Below are positions 1 to 8,353 of a stretch of DNA of 63,801 nt, piece by piece. Positions within the stretch are counted from its first letter, which is position 1; the number at the start of each line of letters is the position of its first letter. The position numbers and the translations under genes are program-made. Below the pieces are notes generated by a model. It was not told where the DNA came from and searched no databases. It worked only from the letters and a program-made list of their open reading frames with translations. Source of the DNA: Eubacteriales bacterium (lineage in GTDB: Bacteria > Bacillota > Clostridia > Lachnospirales > Lachnospiraceae). The DNA lies in assembly GCA_030531555.1 (NCBI GenBank), contig JAUNNI010000010.1, positions 1-63,801 of the forward strand. Direction: 5' to 3'.

Positions 1-55
1 TCTCTTTTACAGTATATATGCTGGCCTGTCACACAAAAAAGCTACCGCATTAAAT
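1..55. repeat. Left copy of a 55-bp direct repeat
   Basis: These 55 bases recur exactly at 266-320, an offset of 265 bases. The copy includes the A-run and the left arm of the terminator hairpin at 304-330, but here the right arm is missing: after the shared ATTAAAT the two copies diverge. The left end is cut by the window edge, so the repeat may be longer. Confidence 0.9.
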
Positions 56-200
56 TCACTTCCTCCTTCCGTCCCCCAAAACCTATCGTCTTTACCGCCG
101 CCACGGCCTCGGGCGCGGCGTACACGTCTTTTAAGCTAATTGCTTTTTGGCGGTAGTCAAATTTTTAAAATGGCCAGCATTCAACAACCTAAAAAAAGAG

Positions 201-266
201 GAAGCCTCACTTATATGGAGCGGATTGGGAGCGGTAAGCGTATCCGCGTAATATAAGTGAGGCTTT
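201..266. terminator. Long hairpin, probable bidirectional terminator
   Basis: A 15-16-bp stem is formed by 201-216 and 251-266, with a second inner stem GCGGAT/ATCCGC at 220-225 and 242-247. A-rich sequence precedes it (seven A at 191-197) and a pyrimidine-rich stretch follows, so it could terminate on either strand. It lies beyond the terminator of the transporter gene at 358. Confidence 0.55.
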
Positions 267-320
267 CTCTTTTACAGTATATATGCTGGCCTGTCACACA
301 AAAAAGCTACCGCATTAAAT
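266..320. repeat. Right copy of the 55-bp direct repeat
   Basis: Exact copy of 1-55. In this copy the terminator hairpin that begins inside the repeat is complete, suggesting this is the intact version and the left copy is a duplicated or broken piece. Confidence 0.9.
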
Positions 321-330
321 GCGATAGCTT
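298..330 (-). terminator. Rho-independent terminator of the BMP transporter operon
   Basis: Read on the minus strand, the hairpin AAGCTA-CGCAT/ATGCG-TAGCTT (304-330) is followed by a run of T. It lies 28 bases after the stop codon of the lipoprotein gene ending at 358. Confidence 0.85.
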
Positions 331-357
331 ATATGTCGTGTAGGGGTGGCGGCTATT

Positions 358-1536
358 CTACCACGCGCAATCTACATTTTCCACAAAGAATTCCTGAAGA
401 AGAATCATATCATCAGACATTACCTGACCATCCTCTACAAGAACGTTACCTTTGTTATCTTTTAATTCTCCAGCGTAAACATTAAGTTCGCCGCTTTCAA
501 TCTTAGCTTTTGCTTCTGCAACTTTTGCCTGAACATCTTCTGGAACGAAAGAAGCAAAGTCTGTAAGTTTGGAACACTCTCCACCCCAGTAATAGAAGTC
601 ATCTGCTGTAGCAGATCCATCATTTACGGAGATCATAATCTGTTTGAAGATTGGAGCGAAATTCCATGTGAAGGAAACAAGAACTGCTTCTGGAGCGATG
701 TAGGACATATCATTGTGGTAACCAACAACGAATGCACCATTTTTCTTACATGTTTCAGGGATTGCTGGGGAGGAAGCTTCCATACCCATATATTTAATAC
801 CTGCATCAATTAAGGACTGTGCACATTGTGTTTCTTTATCGATATCATACCAGCTGTCTGCACATGCCACTTTTACGGTTGCATCTTCTTTGGCGTATTT
901 TGCACCAAGCGCGTAAGCATTGATTGCTGTTCTTACAGAGAATTCATTGTAAGAAGCAGAGAAACCAAGCTGTGGAGTTTCGGAAAGAAGACCACTTGCA
1001 TAACCTGCAAGGAACATACCTTCGTAACTTCTCATTTCGTATCCGATGAGGCCGTCAACTTTTGTACCCCACTGAGCAAATTTCACATCAGGATTTTCTG
1101 CTGCAACTTCTGGAAGATAAGAAGCATATCCTGTGGATGCACCAATGATTAATGTACAGCCTTTGTCGATGAGCTGTTCTGCTGCAGATGTTACCGCTGC
1201 CTGATCTGTGTCATCAATGCTTTCAAGAACGATGAGATTTTCTTCAGGAATACCTAATTCATTCATAGCATTTACGATACCTTCGTGTGTTGCCTGGCAC
1301 CAGCCACCATCGTTGATTACATAGGATTCGATCTCACCAATCTTCATACCGGAAAAATCTGCACCTTCTGCTGGATCGCTGCCAAGTAAATCCTGGGAGA
1401 TTAAGTTATATGCTCCCTCTGTTTTTTCTGCTGCTTCTGTGGAATCAGATTCTCCTTCGCTTGCGCAGCCTGCAAGAGATGCTACAACAAGGCACCCTGC
1501 AAGGAGAAGACTTAAAAGTTTCTTTTTCATTTTCAT
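358..1536 (-). CDS. BMP-family ABC transporter substrate-binding lipoprotein
   Basis: The 392-residue protein is the extracytoplasmic binding subunit of a BMP (PnrA/Med/YufN)-type importer; characterised relatives bind nucleosides. A lipoprotein signal peptide is visible: lysine-rich start, hydrophobic stretch and lipobox LAGC with the lipidated Cys near residue 24. The start follows AGGAGG with good spacing. It is the last gene of the minus-strand set 7656-358, after its ATPase and two permeases, and also has its own promoter at 1575-1603. That extra promoter would supply the binding protein in excess of the membrane parts. The ligand cannot be read from sequence; a methylated small molecule is possible because a methyltransferase homologue is in the same operon, but that is inference. 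Confidence 0.92.
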   Translation of the reverse strand: MKMKKKLLSLLLAGCLVVASLAGCASEGESDSTEAAEKTEGAYNLISQDLLGSDPAEGADFSGMKIGEIESYVINDGGWCQATHEGIVNAMNELGIPEENLIVLESIDDTDQAAVTSAAEQLIDKGCTLIIGASTGYASYLPEVAAENPDVKFAQWGTKVDGLIGYEMRSYEGMFLAGYASGLLSETPQLGFSASYNEFSVRTAINAYALGAKYAKEDATVKVACADSWYDIDKETQCAQSLIDAGIKYMGMEASSPAIPETCKKNGAFVVGYHNDMSYIAPEAVLVSFTWNFAPIFKQIMISVNDGSATADDFYYWGGECSKLTDFASFVPEDVQAKVAEAKAKIESGELNVYAGELKDNKGNVLVEDGQVMSDDMILLQEFFVENVDCAW

Positions 1537-1574
1537 CCTCCTATTAAATTAAATGAACACGTTAATTCTATTTT

Positions 1575-1603
1575 ATCATATCGATTTTTTTCATTCATTG
1601 CAA
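1575..1603 (-). promoter_or_regulatory. Sigma-70-type promoter for the BMP lipoprotein gene
   Basis: On the minus strand TTGCAA (1598-1603) and TATGAT (1575-1580) are 17 bases apart, 39 bases before the start codon. Confidence 0.65.
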
Positions 1604-1692
1604 TTGGATTCATTCATCTTTTTCCCAAATATTCCGATAGTTTTTTGTCTTTTTCGAAATATTCTCTTCAAAATAATTCCATTCACAACTGC

Positions 1693-2625
1693 TTATCGTT
1701 CCTCACGGTCATAAGGGATGCATAAAGCTTCCGGTGCGGAAGAACGTTTCTTTCGGAAATTACCCGTTGTGAAAATCAAAGCAATGATAGTTGCCACATA
1801 TGGTAAGGCCGAGAAGAACTGGGAAGGAATGGTGCTTACATACATCTGGATATCGATTCCAATGATACTGATAGCACCAAAAAGCAGGGCACCAAATACG
1901 GCAATCAATGGATTCCAGGATGAAAAAACGACCAATGCAACTGCAATCCATCCTTTTCCGCTTGTCATGCCATCACTCCAGAAGTTGGTGTAGGATAAAG
2001 TAACACAGGCACCACTGACCGCTGTCATGGCACATCCAAAAATAATATAGGCATAACGAAGAGCAAAGACATTATAACCAGCACTGTCCAATGCCGCCGG
2101 ATTCTCGCCAAGAGCACGAAGAATCATTCCATAACGTGTTTTATAGATATAGATCATGGACAATGGAATAATCAGATACATGGCATAGACCAGAATATCC
2201 TGATGGAAAACACTAGGTCCAATGATTGGAATCTTTGACAGGATTGGGATATCAAATGGCTCGAATTTCAGATTGGCATTGACACCACTGACACTTTTTC
2301 CAATAAAACCACTAAGACCAGTACCAAAAGTAAGCATGGCCATACCGGCTACCGTCTGATCAGACTGTAAAGTTACGGTAAGGAAAGCAAAAATCAAACC
2401 TAATATACATCCGACCAAAATAACAACAAGCATGGCAAGGATCAGATTTTGCTTGTAAACAGCCACAAGATAACCGGACACTGCACCCATGAGCATGATA
2501 CCTTCCAACCCCAGGTTCATGATGCCGGCTCTCTGAGAGAAAATCTCACCGATGGTAGCATAGAGAACAGAAACAGCATAGATAATGGCCACGGAGATGA
2601 CGGAAATCAATAATGTTGTTGACAT
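1693..2625 (-). CDS. ABC transporter permease (YufQ/NupQ-like)
   Basis: A 310-residue polytopic membrane protein of the branched-chain-amino-acid/ribose permease superfamily, in the subfamily that partners BMP binding proteins. The N-terminal half carries the typical motif with AGIMNLGLEGIMLMGA near residues 33-48. Hydrophobic segments cover nearly the whole length, and the C-terminus is basic and cytoplasmic. It starts 3 bases after the stop of the preceding permease gene, indicating translational coupling. It forms the transmembrane channel as a heterodimer with the product of 2629-3708. Confidence 0.9.
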   Translation of the reverse strand: MSTTLLISVISVAIIYAVSVLYATIGEIFSQRAGIMNLGLEGIMLMGAVSGYLVAVYKQNLILAMLVVILVGCILGLIFAFLTVTLQSDQTVAGMAMLTFGTGLSGFIGKSVSGVNANLKFEPFDIPILSKIPIIGPSVFHQDILVYAMYLIIPLSMIYIYKTRYGMILRALGENPAALDSAGYNVFALRYAYIIFGCAMTAVSGACVTLSYTNFWSDGMTSGKGWIAVALVVFSSWNPLIAVFGALLFGAISIIGIDIQMYVSTIPSQFFSALPYVATIIALIFTTGNFRKKRSSAPEALCIPYDREER

Positions 2626-2628
2626 ATT

Positions 2629-3708
2629 CTACTCACCACCTTTCTTTTGGGATCCATTTTCCCCAAAACGAGCGATTCGATAACGATTGAAGAAATCACC
2701 CGCAATGACAAATAACATAATACTTCCCTGAATCATCGTTGCTATCTGGGAAGGAACACCGGAAACCTGAACCGCTACGGCACTGATCTGTAAAGCACCA
2801 AAAAGGATACCAACAATAACGACAACCAATGGATTCAGACCGGCAAGATATGCAATAACAATTCCTGTGTAGCCTGCTCCATTTGGAAGGTCCGCCTGCA
2901 CGCGGTGGATGATACCTGCCACCTGAGCAAAACCGGCAAGCCCGGCAATCGCACCGGAGATTGCAAGAACAAGAATGATATTTTTTCTAACATTGATTCC
3001 GGCATAAGTCGCAGCACCTGGACTTCTGCGGATTACTTCCATCTCATAACCTTTTGTTGTCTTCTTATGGAAGAAGTAGAGAATCACCGCAATCACAATA
3101 GCGATGATAAGAATGGAATTTACACCAATTCCCGGAATATCCGGCAGCCAGTATTTTTCTTTAATTTTCGCAGTCTGCGCTACCATCTGGCCTTTTTCTT
3201 TCCACGGTCCATACATGAGATAATTGAGCACATATAAAGCCACATAATTTAGCATCATAGTGAGGATGGTTTCGTTTACATCCCAAAAAGCCTTTGGAAT
3301 GGCTGCAATCAAGGCAATAAAAGCACCACCAATCATGGCAAGTACAAACATGCAAAGAATTTTAAGTGGAGCTGGCAATACAGGACCAAACAAGCCAAAC
3401 CATACCGCAAAGATTGCTCCGAATGCATACTGTCCATCTGCACCGATATTATTTAAATTCATTCGATAGCCAAAAGCCACCGCCAGACCGGTAAAGATTA
3501 AAGGAAGACCAGAAACAATACTTTTCTGAATTCCTCTGACGGAAATGATAGAAGCCAGCATCTCCCCATACACAGTAAATGGATTGAATCCAAGGCCAAT
3601 TAAGAATAAGCCACAAAATGCCAAAGCAACAAAAATGAATACAATAGGAATCAGGATTCTTCTTGCGGTGGATACATCGGTTCTTTTTTGAATACGCCAA
3701 TTACGCAT
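2629..3708 (-). CDS. ABC transporter permease (YufP/NupP-like)
   Basis: A 359-residue polytopic permease, the larger of the two membrane subunits of the BMP-type importer. The motif FGYRMNLNNIGADGQYAFGA near residue 85 corresponds to the conserved signature in its partner. ATG at 3708 is preferred over the upstream in-frame GTG at 3717 because GGAGG lies 8 bases before it. The start overlaps the end of the ATPase gene by 8 bases. It should pair with the permease at 1693-2625 and be driven by the tandem-domain ATPase upstream. Confidence 0.9.
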   Translation of the reverse strand: MRNWRIQKRTDVSTARRILIPIVFIFVALAFCGLFLIGLGFNPFTVYGEMLASIISVRGIQKSIVSGLPLIFTGLAVAFGYRMNLNNIGADGQYAFGAIFAVWFGLFGPVLPAPLKILCMFVLAMIGGAFIALIAAIPKAFWDVNETILTMMLNYVALYVLNYLMYGPWKEKGQMVAQTAKIKEKYWLPDIPGIGVNSILIIAIVIAVILYFFHKKTTKGYEMEVIRRSPGAATYAGINVRKNIILVLAISGAIAGLAGFAQVAGIIHRVQADLPNGAGYTGIVIAYLAGLNPLVVVIVGILFGALQISAVAVQVSGVPSQIATMIQGSIMLFVIAGDFFNRYRIARFGENGSQKKGGE

Positions 3709-5227
3709 TTTCTCCACCTCCTATCTCTCCGGACATCATCTGACCAAGCTCGTTGTAATCGGTTTCTGTTGTCTTTCGGATTCCCATCAGCTGCCCATCA
3801 CATAAGACACCAACACGGTCTGCCATCTTAAAGATATCATCCAATTCCTCCACAATCAGAAGGATGGCGCAGCCTTGTTCCTTCTGTTCATAAAGGATAT
3901 CTCGGATGGTTTCCGCTGCCCCGATATCAAGTCCTCGAACCGGATATGCAGCGATAATCAGCGATGGAGAACCATCCACCTCACGAGCGATCAGCAGCTT
4001 CTGCTGATTCCCACCGGACATCAATCCAACCGGAAGATCATAACCTCCATGTTTGATTTCATGTTGTTCTACGAACTCTTTGGCTTTTTCTTCCATGACA
4101 TTTTCCTGAATGATAAAACCACGGCTGTATTTATTCGTCTTATATTCTTTTAAGATAACATTTTGTTTCATATCCATGGATGGAACCAACCCCATACCCA
4201 GACGATCTTCTGGAATGAAAGAAATTCCTTCACGGATACGTTTTTCGATGGAGTTCTTTACGATATTTTCCTCTTTATAATAAAGCTCTCCCCCTGTTGT
4301 CGAACGAATACCGGCAATGACCTCTGCCAATTCTCTCTGTCCATTTCCCGCAACACCGGCAATTCCAAAAATCTCTCCGGCATGAATATCAAAAGAAATA
4401 TTTTTTAGTGCCGGAAGCCCTTTATCATTGTTGGCATTGATCCTTCTTAAGGATAACACTACTTTTTCACTGTAGTCTTTTTTATGTTCTCCTTTGTTTT
4501 TGAAAACACGGTTGCCAACTACCGCTTTTGTCAGACGTTCTACTGTAGCATCTTTTGCTTCCATGGTATCTTCCACACATCCATTTTTTAAAACGGTGAT
4601 TCGGTTGGCATTCTTCATAACTTCTTGCATTTTATGGGAAATCACTATGACTGCCTTACCCTGATCTGCCATTTTACGAAGAGTGATAAACATCTGATCT
4701 GCTTCCTGTGGAGTAAGTACTGCAGAAGGTTCATCCAAAATCAGGATTTCTGCTCCACGATATAAAAGTTTGATAATTTCCACTCTTTGCTGCTCCCCAA
4801 CGGAAAGCTGCCATACTTTTGCGGAAGCATCCACATCCAGACTAAACTTCTTAGAGCACTCTGCAATCTCTTTTTCCATTTCCTTCTGTTTTAAGAAAAA
4901 ACTTCTTTTTTCTGAATAAAGGGACACATTTTCTGCGACCGTCAAGGTTGGAATCAGACGAAAATGCTGATGCACCATACCAATCCCCATGTTTACTGCC
5001 TGTTTTGGAGAACGAATGGTTACCTTTTTTCCTTTATAATAGATCTCACCGCCGTCAGGTTTATAGATGCCGGTCAGTACATTCATCAGAGTACTTTTTC
5101 CCGCACCATTTTCCCCAAGAAGTGCATGAATTTCCCCACCATAAAGGGACAAATTCACATCCTTATTGGCAACGACGGAACCAAATGTTTTTGTAATATT
5201 CCGCATCTGCAGAATCGGTTCTGCCAT
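3701..5227 (-). CDS. ABC transporter ATP-binding protein with two ATPase domains (YufO-like)
   Basis: The 508-residue protein energises the BMP-type importer. The N-terminal domain has Walker A GENGAGKST near residue 38, signature LSVGEQQRVEI and Walker B ILILDEPSAVL. The C-terminal domain has the altered Walker A GVAGNGQREL, signature MSGGNQQKLLIARE and the altered Walker B IIAAYPVRGLD, which lacks the usual acidic residue. The changed second site is normal for sugar/nucleoside-type tandem ATPases. It lies 55 bases after the MtmB-like gene, on the same strand, so co-transcription with the methyltransferase homologue is likely. Confidence 0.93.
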   Translation of the reverse strand: MAEPILQMRNITKTFGSVVANKDVNLSLYGGEIHALLGENGAGKSTLMNVLTGIYKPDGGEIYYKGKKVTIRSPKQAVNMGIGMVHQHFRLIPTLTVAENVSLYSEKRSFFLKQKEMEKEIAECSKKFSLDVDASAKVWQLSVGEQQRVEIIKLLYRGAEILILDEPSAVLTPQEADQMFITLRKMADQGKAVIVISHKMQEVMKNANRITVLKNGCVEDTMEAKDATVERLTKAVVGNRVFKNKGEHKKDYSEKVVLSLRRINANNDKGLPALKNISFDIHAGEIFGIAGVAGNGQRELAEVIAGIRSTTGGELYYKEENIVKNSIEKRIREGISFIPEDRLGMGLVPSMDMKQNVILKEYKTNKYSRGFIIQENVMEEKAKEFVEQHEIKHGGYDLPVGLMSGGNQQKLLIAREVDGSPSLIIAAYPVRGLDIGAAETIRDILYEQKEQGCAILLIVEELDDIFKMADRVGVLCDGQLMGIRKTTETDYNELGQMMSGEIGGGENA

Positions 5228-5282
5228 ACTTTTTTCCTCTCTTATTCTTATTTATTCTATAGAAATGAGATAACTTACATTT

Positions 5283-6665
5283 TTACAGGAAATGGATTCC
5301 CATCTCAGCAAGCTCTGCTTTTACTTCTTCATACATCTGATTCCACTCTGGCAATGGCTGAATGGTTTCCATATCATAAGCTTCGTCGAAACGAACTCCC
5401 CAGTTACTTCCCGGAGCTTTAAAAATATGTTCGTACTTATCTAATAATTTCAATACGATTTCATTGGCTTCTTTACGGGTCATATGCTGCGCAGCAACGG
5501 CTTTTCCAATTTCACCCATAAATCTTACTTCCAGACCTGTTCCATTTGGAACACTTCCTGCTGTTGCTCCAACTCCTTCCAGATGACCCCCACTCACAGT
5601 TACAACGATAGCGTTGGCTGCCACTTCATATAATAATTCTTTGGTCATGGCACCGCTTGCAGGCCATAAATCACAGACGATTAAAGCAGGAGCTTTTGTT
5701 GCAAATGTCTGACAAAGCACAGATTGTAACCATAAACAGCTTCTTGAAGTCGTTGCAATATCTGTGATATGGATTGGATGACACAGATGGTAATCCGCCA
5801 TGCCGATGAGATTGGCTGCCATGATGGAAGCGATCATTACAAGACATGCTCCAGGAGCATCTCCGGCCATACCACCGATCATAGCGCAGGCAAGGGAAGC
5901 ATTTCTCATACCATAACCCAATTTATTGGCTGCACGAAGCAGATTTCCATTGTCGACGATCAATTCGTTGAAGAAAGATACCAGATGAGAATCACATGGA
6001 CGAAGGCGCCCTTCACTGATAGCTGCAAGATCACCGATTTCAGTAACTGCGCTCTCTGCCGCAAGAAGACCCATGCCAGGACGACCGACTTCATCTAAAA
6101 CTTTTCTCAGATAATCCAGTTCCCGACGAACTGCTAAAATCTCGGTAACTTCTCCATTTTTTACTTTATGACCATCTACGTCGATGAGGGATCCACAGGT
6201 AAGAAGATCAATGATTGGCTCCTGAGCCACACTCTTTACCACTTCATAATAAAGATTTTCCGGGGTTGGACAACCTGGATTTCCTGCCCAGATTGCCGGT
6301 GCTTTTTCATCTTCAATCCCTCTTGGAACTAAAATATAGGCATCTTTTCCTTCACCCATAACAAGTTCTGTAGACATATCATGAAGGCCCTGTTCGATTT
6401 CCTCTTCTGTGAAATGAATGACCTTTTTTGTGGACATATTATACATTCCAACTGTGGTAATCAGTTCTTTGGCTGCCTCAAACATTCTGCCAAACATTTC
6501 TGGATCTTCTGGAATCAAATTTTCTTTTTCCCAATGGAGATCGTATTTTTCAACCAGATTTTTTACCGGAATGGTAATATAATCAAGATCCCAATCTCCC
6601 TTTTCAATCTTTTTTCCACGTTTGCTTCGTTTGCATAAATCAAAAAATTGTTTTGAATCCATCAT
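5283..6665 (-). CDS. Pyrrolysine-free homologue of monomethylamine methyltransferase (MtmB family)
   Basis: A 460-residue protein aligning along its whole length with archaeal MtmB (458 residues), which transfers a methyl group from monomethylamine to a corrinoid protein. Shared landmarks are the DWDL segment near residue 24, GRPGMG at 194-199, the DSH...NEL segment near 225-235 and a similar C-terminus. In MtmB the residue after GRPGMGV is pyrrolysine 202, read from an amber codon; here the equivalent is Leu201, encoded CTT, with no in-frame TAG. The family resemblance is clear, but the substrate is unknown, because loss of pyrrolysine should abolish methylamine activation. Other non-pyrrolysine corrinoid methyltransferases act on quaternary amines or other methylated compounds. 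No corrinoid protein or reactivation ATPase is in the window. It sits between a CobW-type GTPase and a BMP transporter. Start: AAGGAG precedes ATG 6665. Confidence 0.8.
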   Translation of the reverse strand: MMDSKQFFDLCKRSKRGKKIEKGDWDLDYITIPVKNLVEKYDLHWEKENLIPEDPEMFGRMFEAAKELITTVGMYNMSTKKVIHFTEEEIEQGLHDMSTELVMGEGKDAYILVPRGIEDEKAPAIWAGNPGCPTPENLYYEVVKSVAQEPIIDLLTCGSLIDVDGHKVKNGEVTEILAVRRELDYLRKVLDEVGRPGMGLLAAESAVTEIGDLAAISEGRLRPCDSHLVSFFNELIVDNGNLLRAANKLGYGMRNASLACAMIGGMAGDAPGACLVMIASIMAANLIGMADYHLCHPIHITDIATTSRSCLWLQSVLCQTFATKAPALIVCDLWPASGAMTKELLYEVAANAIVVTVSGGHLEGVGATAGSVPNGTGLEVRFMGEIGKAVAAQHMTRKEANEIVLKLLDKYEHIFKAPGSNWGVRFDEAYDMETIQPLPEWNQMYEEVKAELAEMGIHFL

Positions 6666-6705
6666 TTATCTCATTCTCCTTATTTGATTCCTTCTTACTA
6701 TTCTT

Positions 6706-7656
6706 TTATTTATCGATATAAAAAGTGTTTCTGGCAGAAAACAGCTCTTTGATCTCTCTTTCATGGATTTGCTGTCCAATGACAACCAAAACCCCGTCCT
6801 TCATATTTGACGCTTCGATAAAATGCGTGTTCATGGTGCAGTTTACTTCATACCAGTTTCCTGCATCATCACACAAAAATCCTTTAATTCTGTAGATTCT
6901 TCCACAGGAAGGAGAATCAAAAAGTGCGTCAATGCGGTTTCTTAAATCCCTCTCCCCATAACAATGACCTATGATTGGTACAGACTGGAAAGTATCGCTA
7001 TGGCTAAAAGTCTCCCTGTCATGAACGAATCTGGAATATCCGGCATCCATCAGTTCTTCAAAATCATCCTCATCCAGTTCCTCCCAAGGTTTGATACAGA
7101 CATCGGCAAGAATTCCACCAGGACAGCCTTTTTCTATCATCAGTTGATCAAGTTGTGCCAAAGATTCTTTGATTTCATCCTCATTCATCCACTGGGTCTT
7201 GCTAAGAAGAACCATACCGGAAGCTAAAAGCTGAGCAAAAAGCAAATATTTTGCTTCTTCTGTCAGATAGTCGATGGACATGGGATCAGCAATCGTCAGA
7301 ATACTTCCGATTTCACAAACCTCAGCTACCTGAGGAAGGGATAATACTTCAAAAAATTCGTCCACATCATAGATCCCAGATGGTTCTACAATGATGCGAT
7401 CGCAACCAGAGCGAGCACTATCCACCAGCATTTTTATGAAGGCGTCTTTACCCACGCAGCACATGCAAAGCCCGGCCAGATCTTCGATCTCACAGTCATC
7501 ATCACGTAAAAGCTGGGTATCTACACTGACATCCCCAAACTCATTTTCAATCATACGAACAGAAAGCCCCTGGTCCTTGATATATCGAAGATATTTATGA
7601 ATAAATGTTGTTTTTCCGGCACCCAAAAAACCCGTAATCAAATCTACGGTTACCAT
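6706..7656 (-). CDS. CobW/COG0523-type G3E GTPase, probable metallochaperone
   Basis: A 316-residue GTPase of the G3E group that delivers metals or cofactors to target enzymes. Walker A is GFLGAGKTT at residues 9-17, and the metal-binding CxCC motif is CMCC at 64-67. A switch-like IVEPSG follows near 90. The usual NKxD guanine-specificity motif appears as SKTQ, so nucleotide specificity may be relaxed. The C-terminal CobW-like domain is present (about 230-316). It is the first gene of the operon that continues 40 bases later with the MtmB-like gene, suggesting it serves that methyltransferase, for example with zinc or the corrinoid system. That link is inference from gene order. Confidence 0.88.
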   Translation of the reverse strand: MVTVDLITGFLGAGKTTFIHKYLRYIKDQGLSVRMIENEFGDVSVDTQLLRDDDCEIEDLAGLCMCCVGKDAFIKMLVDSARSGCDRIIVEPSGIYDVDEFFEVLSLPQVAEVCEIGSILTIADPMSIDYLTEEAKYLLFAQLLASGMVLLSKTQWMNEDEIKESLAQLDQLMIEKGCPGGILADVCIKPWEELDEDDFEELMDAGYSRFVHDRETFSHSDTFQSVPIIGHCYGERDLRNRIDALFDSPSCGRIYRIKGFLCDDAGNWYEVNCTMNTHFIEASNMKDGVLVVIGQQIHEREIKELFSARNTFYIDK

Positions 7657-7761
7657 ATCATTCCTCCTAATCCATACTTTTCCTTTTTATTTTACTATAA
7701 AAATCTTACCGATGCATCCCTTCCAAAAATATTTTATTGATATTTTAATGAAAGATTACAT

Positions 7762-7797
7762 ATAAAAAAGGCATACATAATCACTCATGCATGCCTT
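7762..7797 (-). terminator. Terminator of the HPr-like gene
   Basis: AAGGCAT...ATGCCTT stem (7768-7774 and 7791-7797), followed on the minus strand by six T. It separates the HPr-like gene from the GTPase-methyltransferase-transporter operon. Confidence 0.8.
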
Positions 7798-7846
7798 GAT
7801 TTCTAATTGTTTGCCCCTAATAATTACGATTTACCCCAGTCTATAA

Positions 7847-8113
7847 TTATTCAATAAATCCGATATCTTTTAATTCGTCAACGATTGCCATTAAAGCTTC
7901 GTCTTCATCTTTACCTTCTGCGCCAAACATAAATGTGCTTCCTGCAGGTACTTCCATTTCTACTAATTTTACTACAGAATCCATGCTCTGTTCGCGGCCA
8001 TCATGTAATACATAACCTTCACAGTCATATTCTCTTAATTTATTTACTGCGATTGCGATTGGACGAGCGTGAAATCCCATTGGATCGATTAATTTTACGG
8101 TAACTTTTTTCAT
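7847..8113 (-). CDS. HPr-family phosphocarrier protein
   Basis: An 88-residue protein with the HPr fold signature: phosphorylatable His15 in GFHARP and Ser46 at the HPr-kinase position (context MDSVVKL). It would pass phosphate from enzyme I to sugar-specific PTS components or act as a regulatory HPr/Crh-like partner. Around Ser46 it departs from the usual KSIMGLMSLG, so it may be a specialised paralogue and not the main HPr. AGGAGG precedes the start. It is a single-gene unit with its own terminator, divergent from the aminotransferase gene. No enzyme I or PTS permease is nearby. Confidence 0.88.
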   Translation of the reverse strand: MKKVTVKLIDPMGFHARPIAIAVNKLREYDCEGYVLHDGREQSMDSVVKLVEMEVPAGSTFMFGAEGKDEDEALMAIVDELKDIGFIE

Positions 8114-8353
8114 AAGTTATATCCTCCTATGTTAATATAAAATTTCAGTATGTATTATACTTTTTTGATTATAATCCTATTTTTTTATTTCCACAAGAAT
8201 TATATACAAATTTTTCTAATTTCAGCAGAAACACTAATTATTTTAAATAAATGGGCCTCTTTTCGAAAAAAACAACGTCTATACATCCCACCATTTATTT
8301 GATATAATATGGTGATATATTATTTTGATTATTAAGTAAAGAAGGTTATTGTT

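Noticed and set aside
5283-6665. Pyrrolysine-encoding amber codon in the MtmB-like gene
   Set aside because: The position equivalent to pyrrolysine 202 was checked: the codons after GRPGMG are CTT CTT, and the frame has no internal stop.
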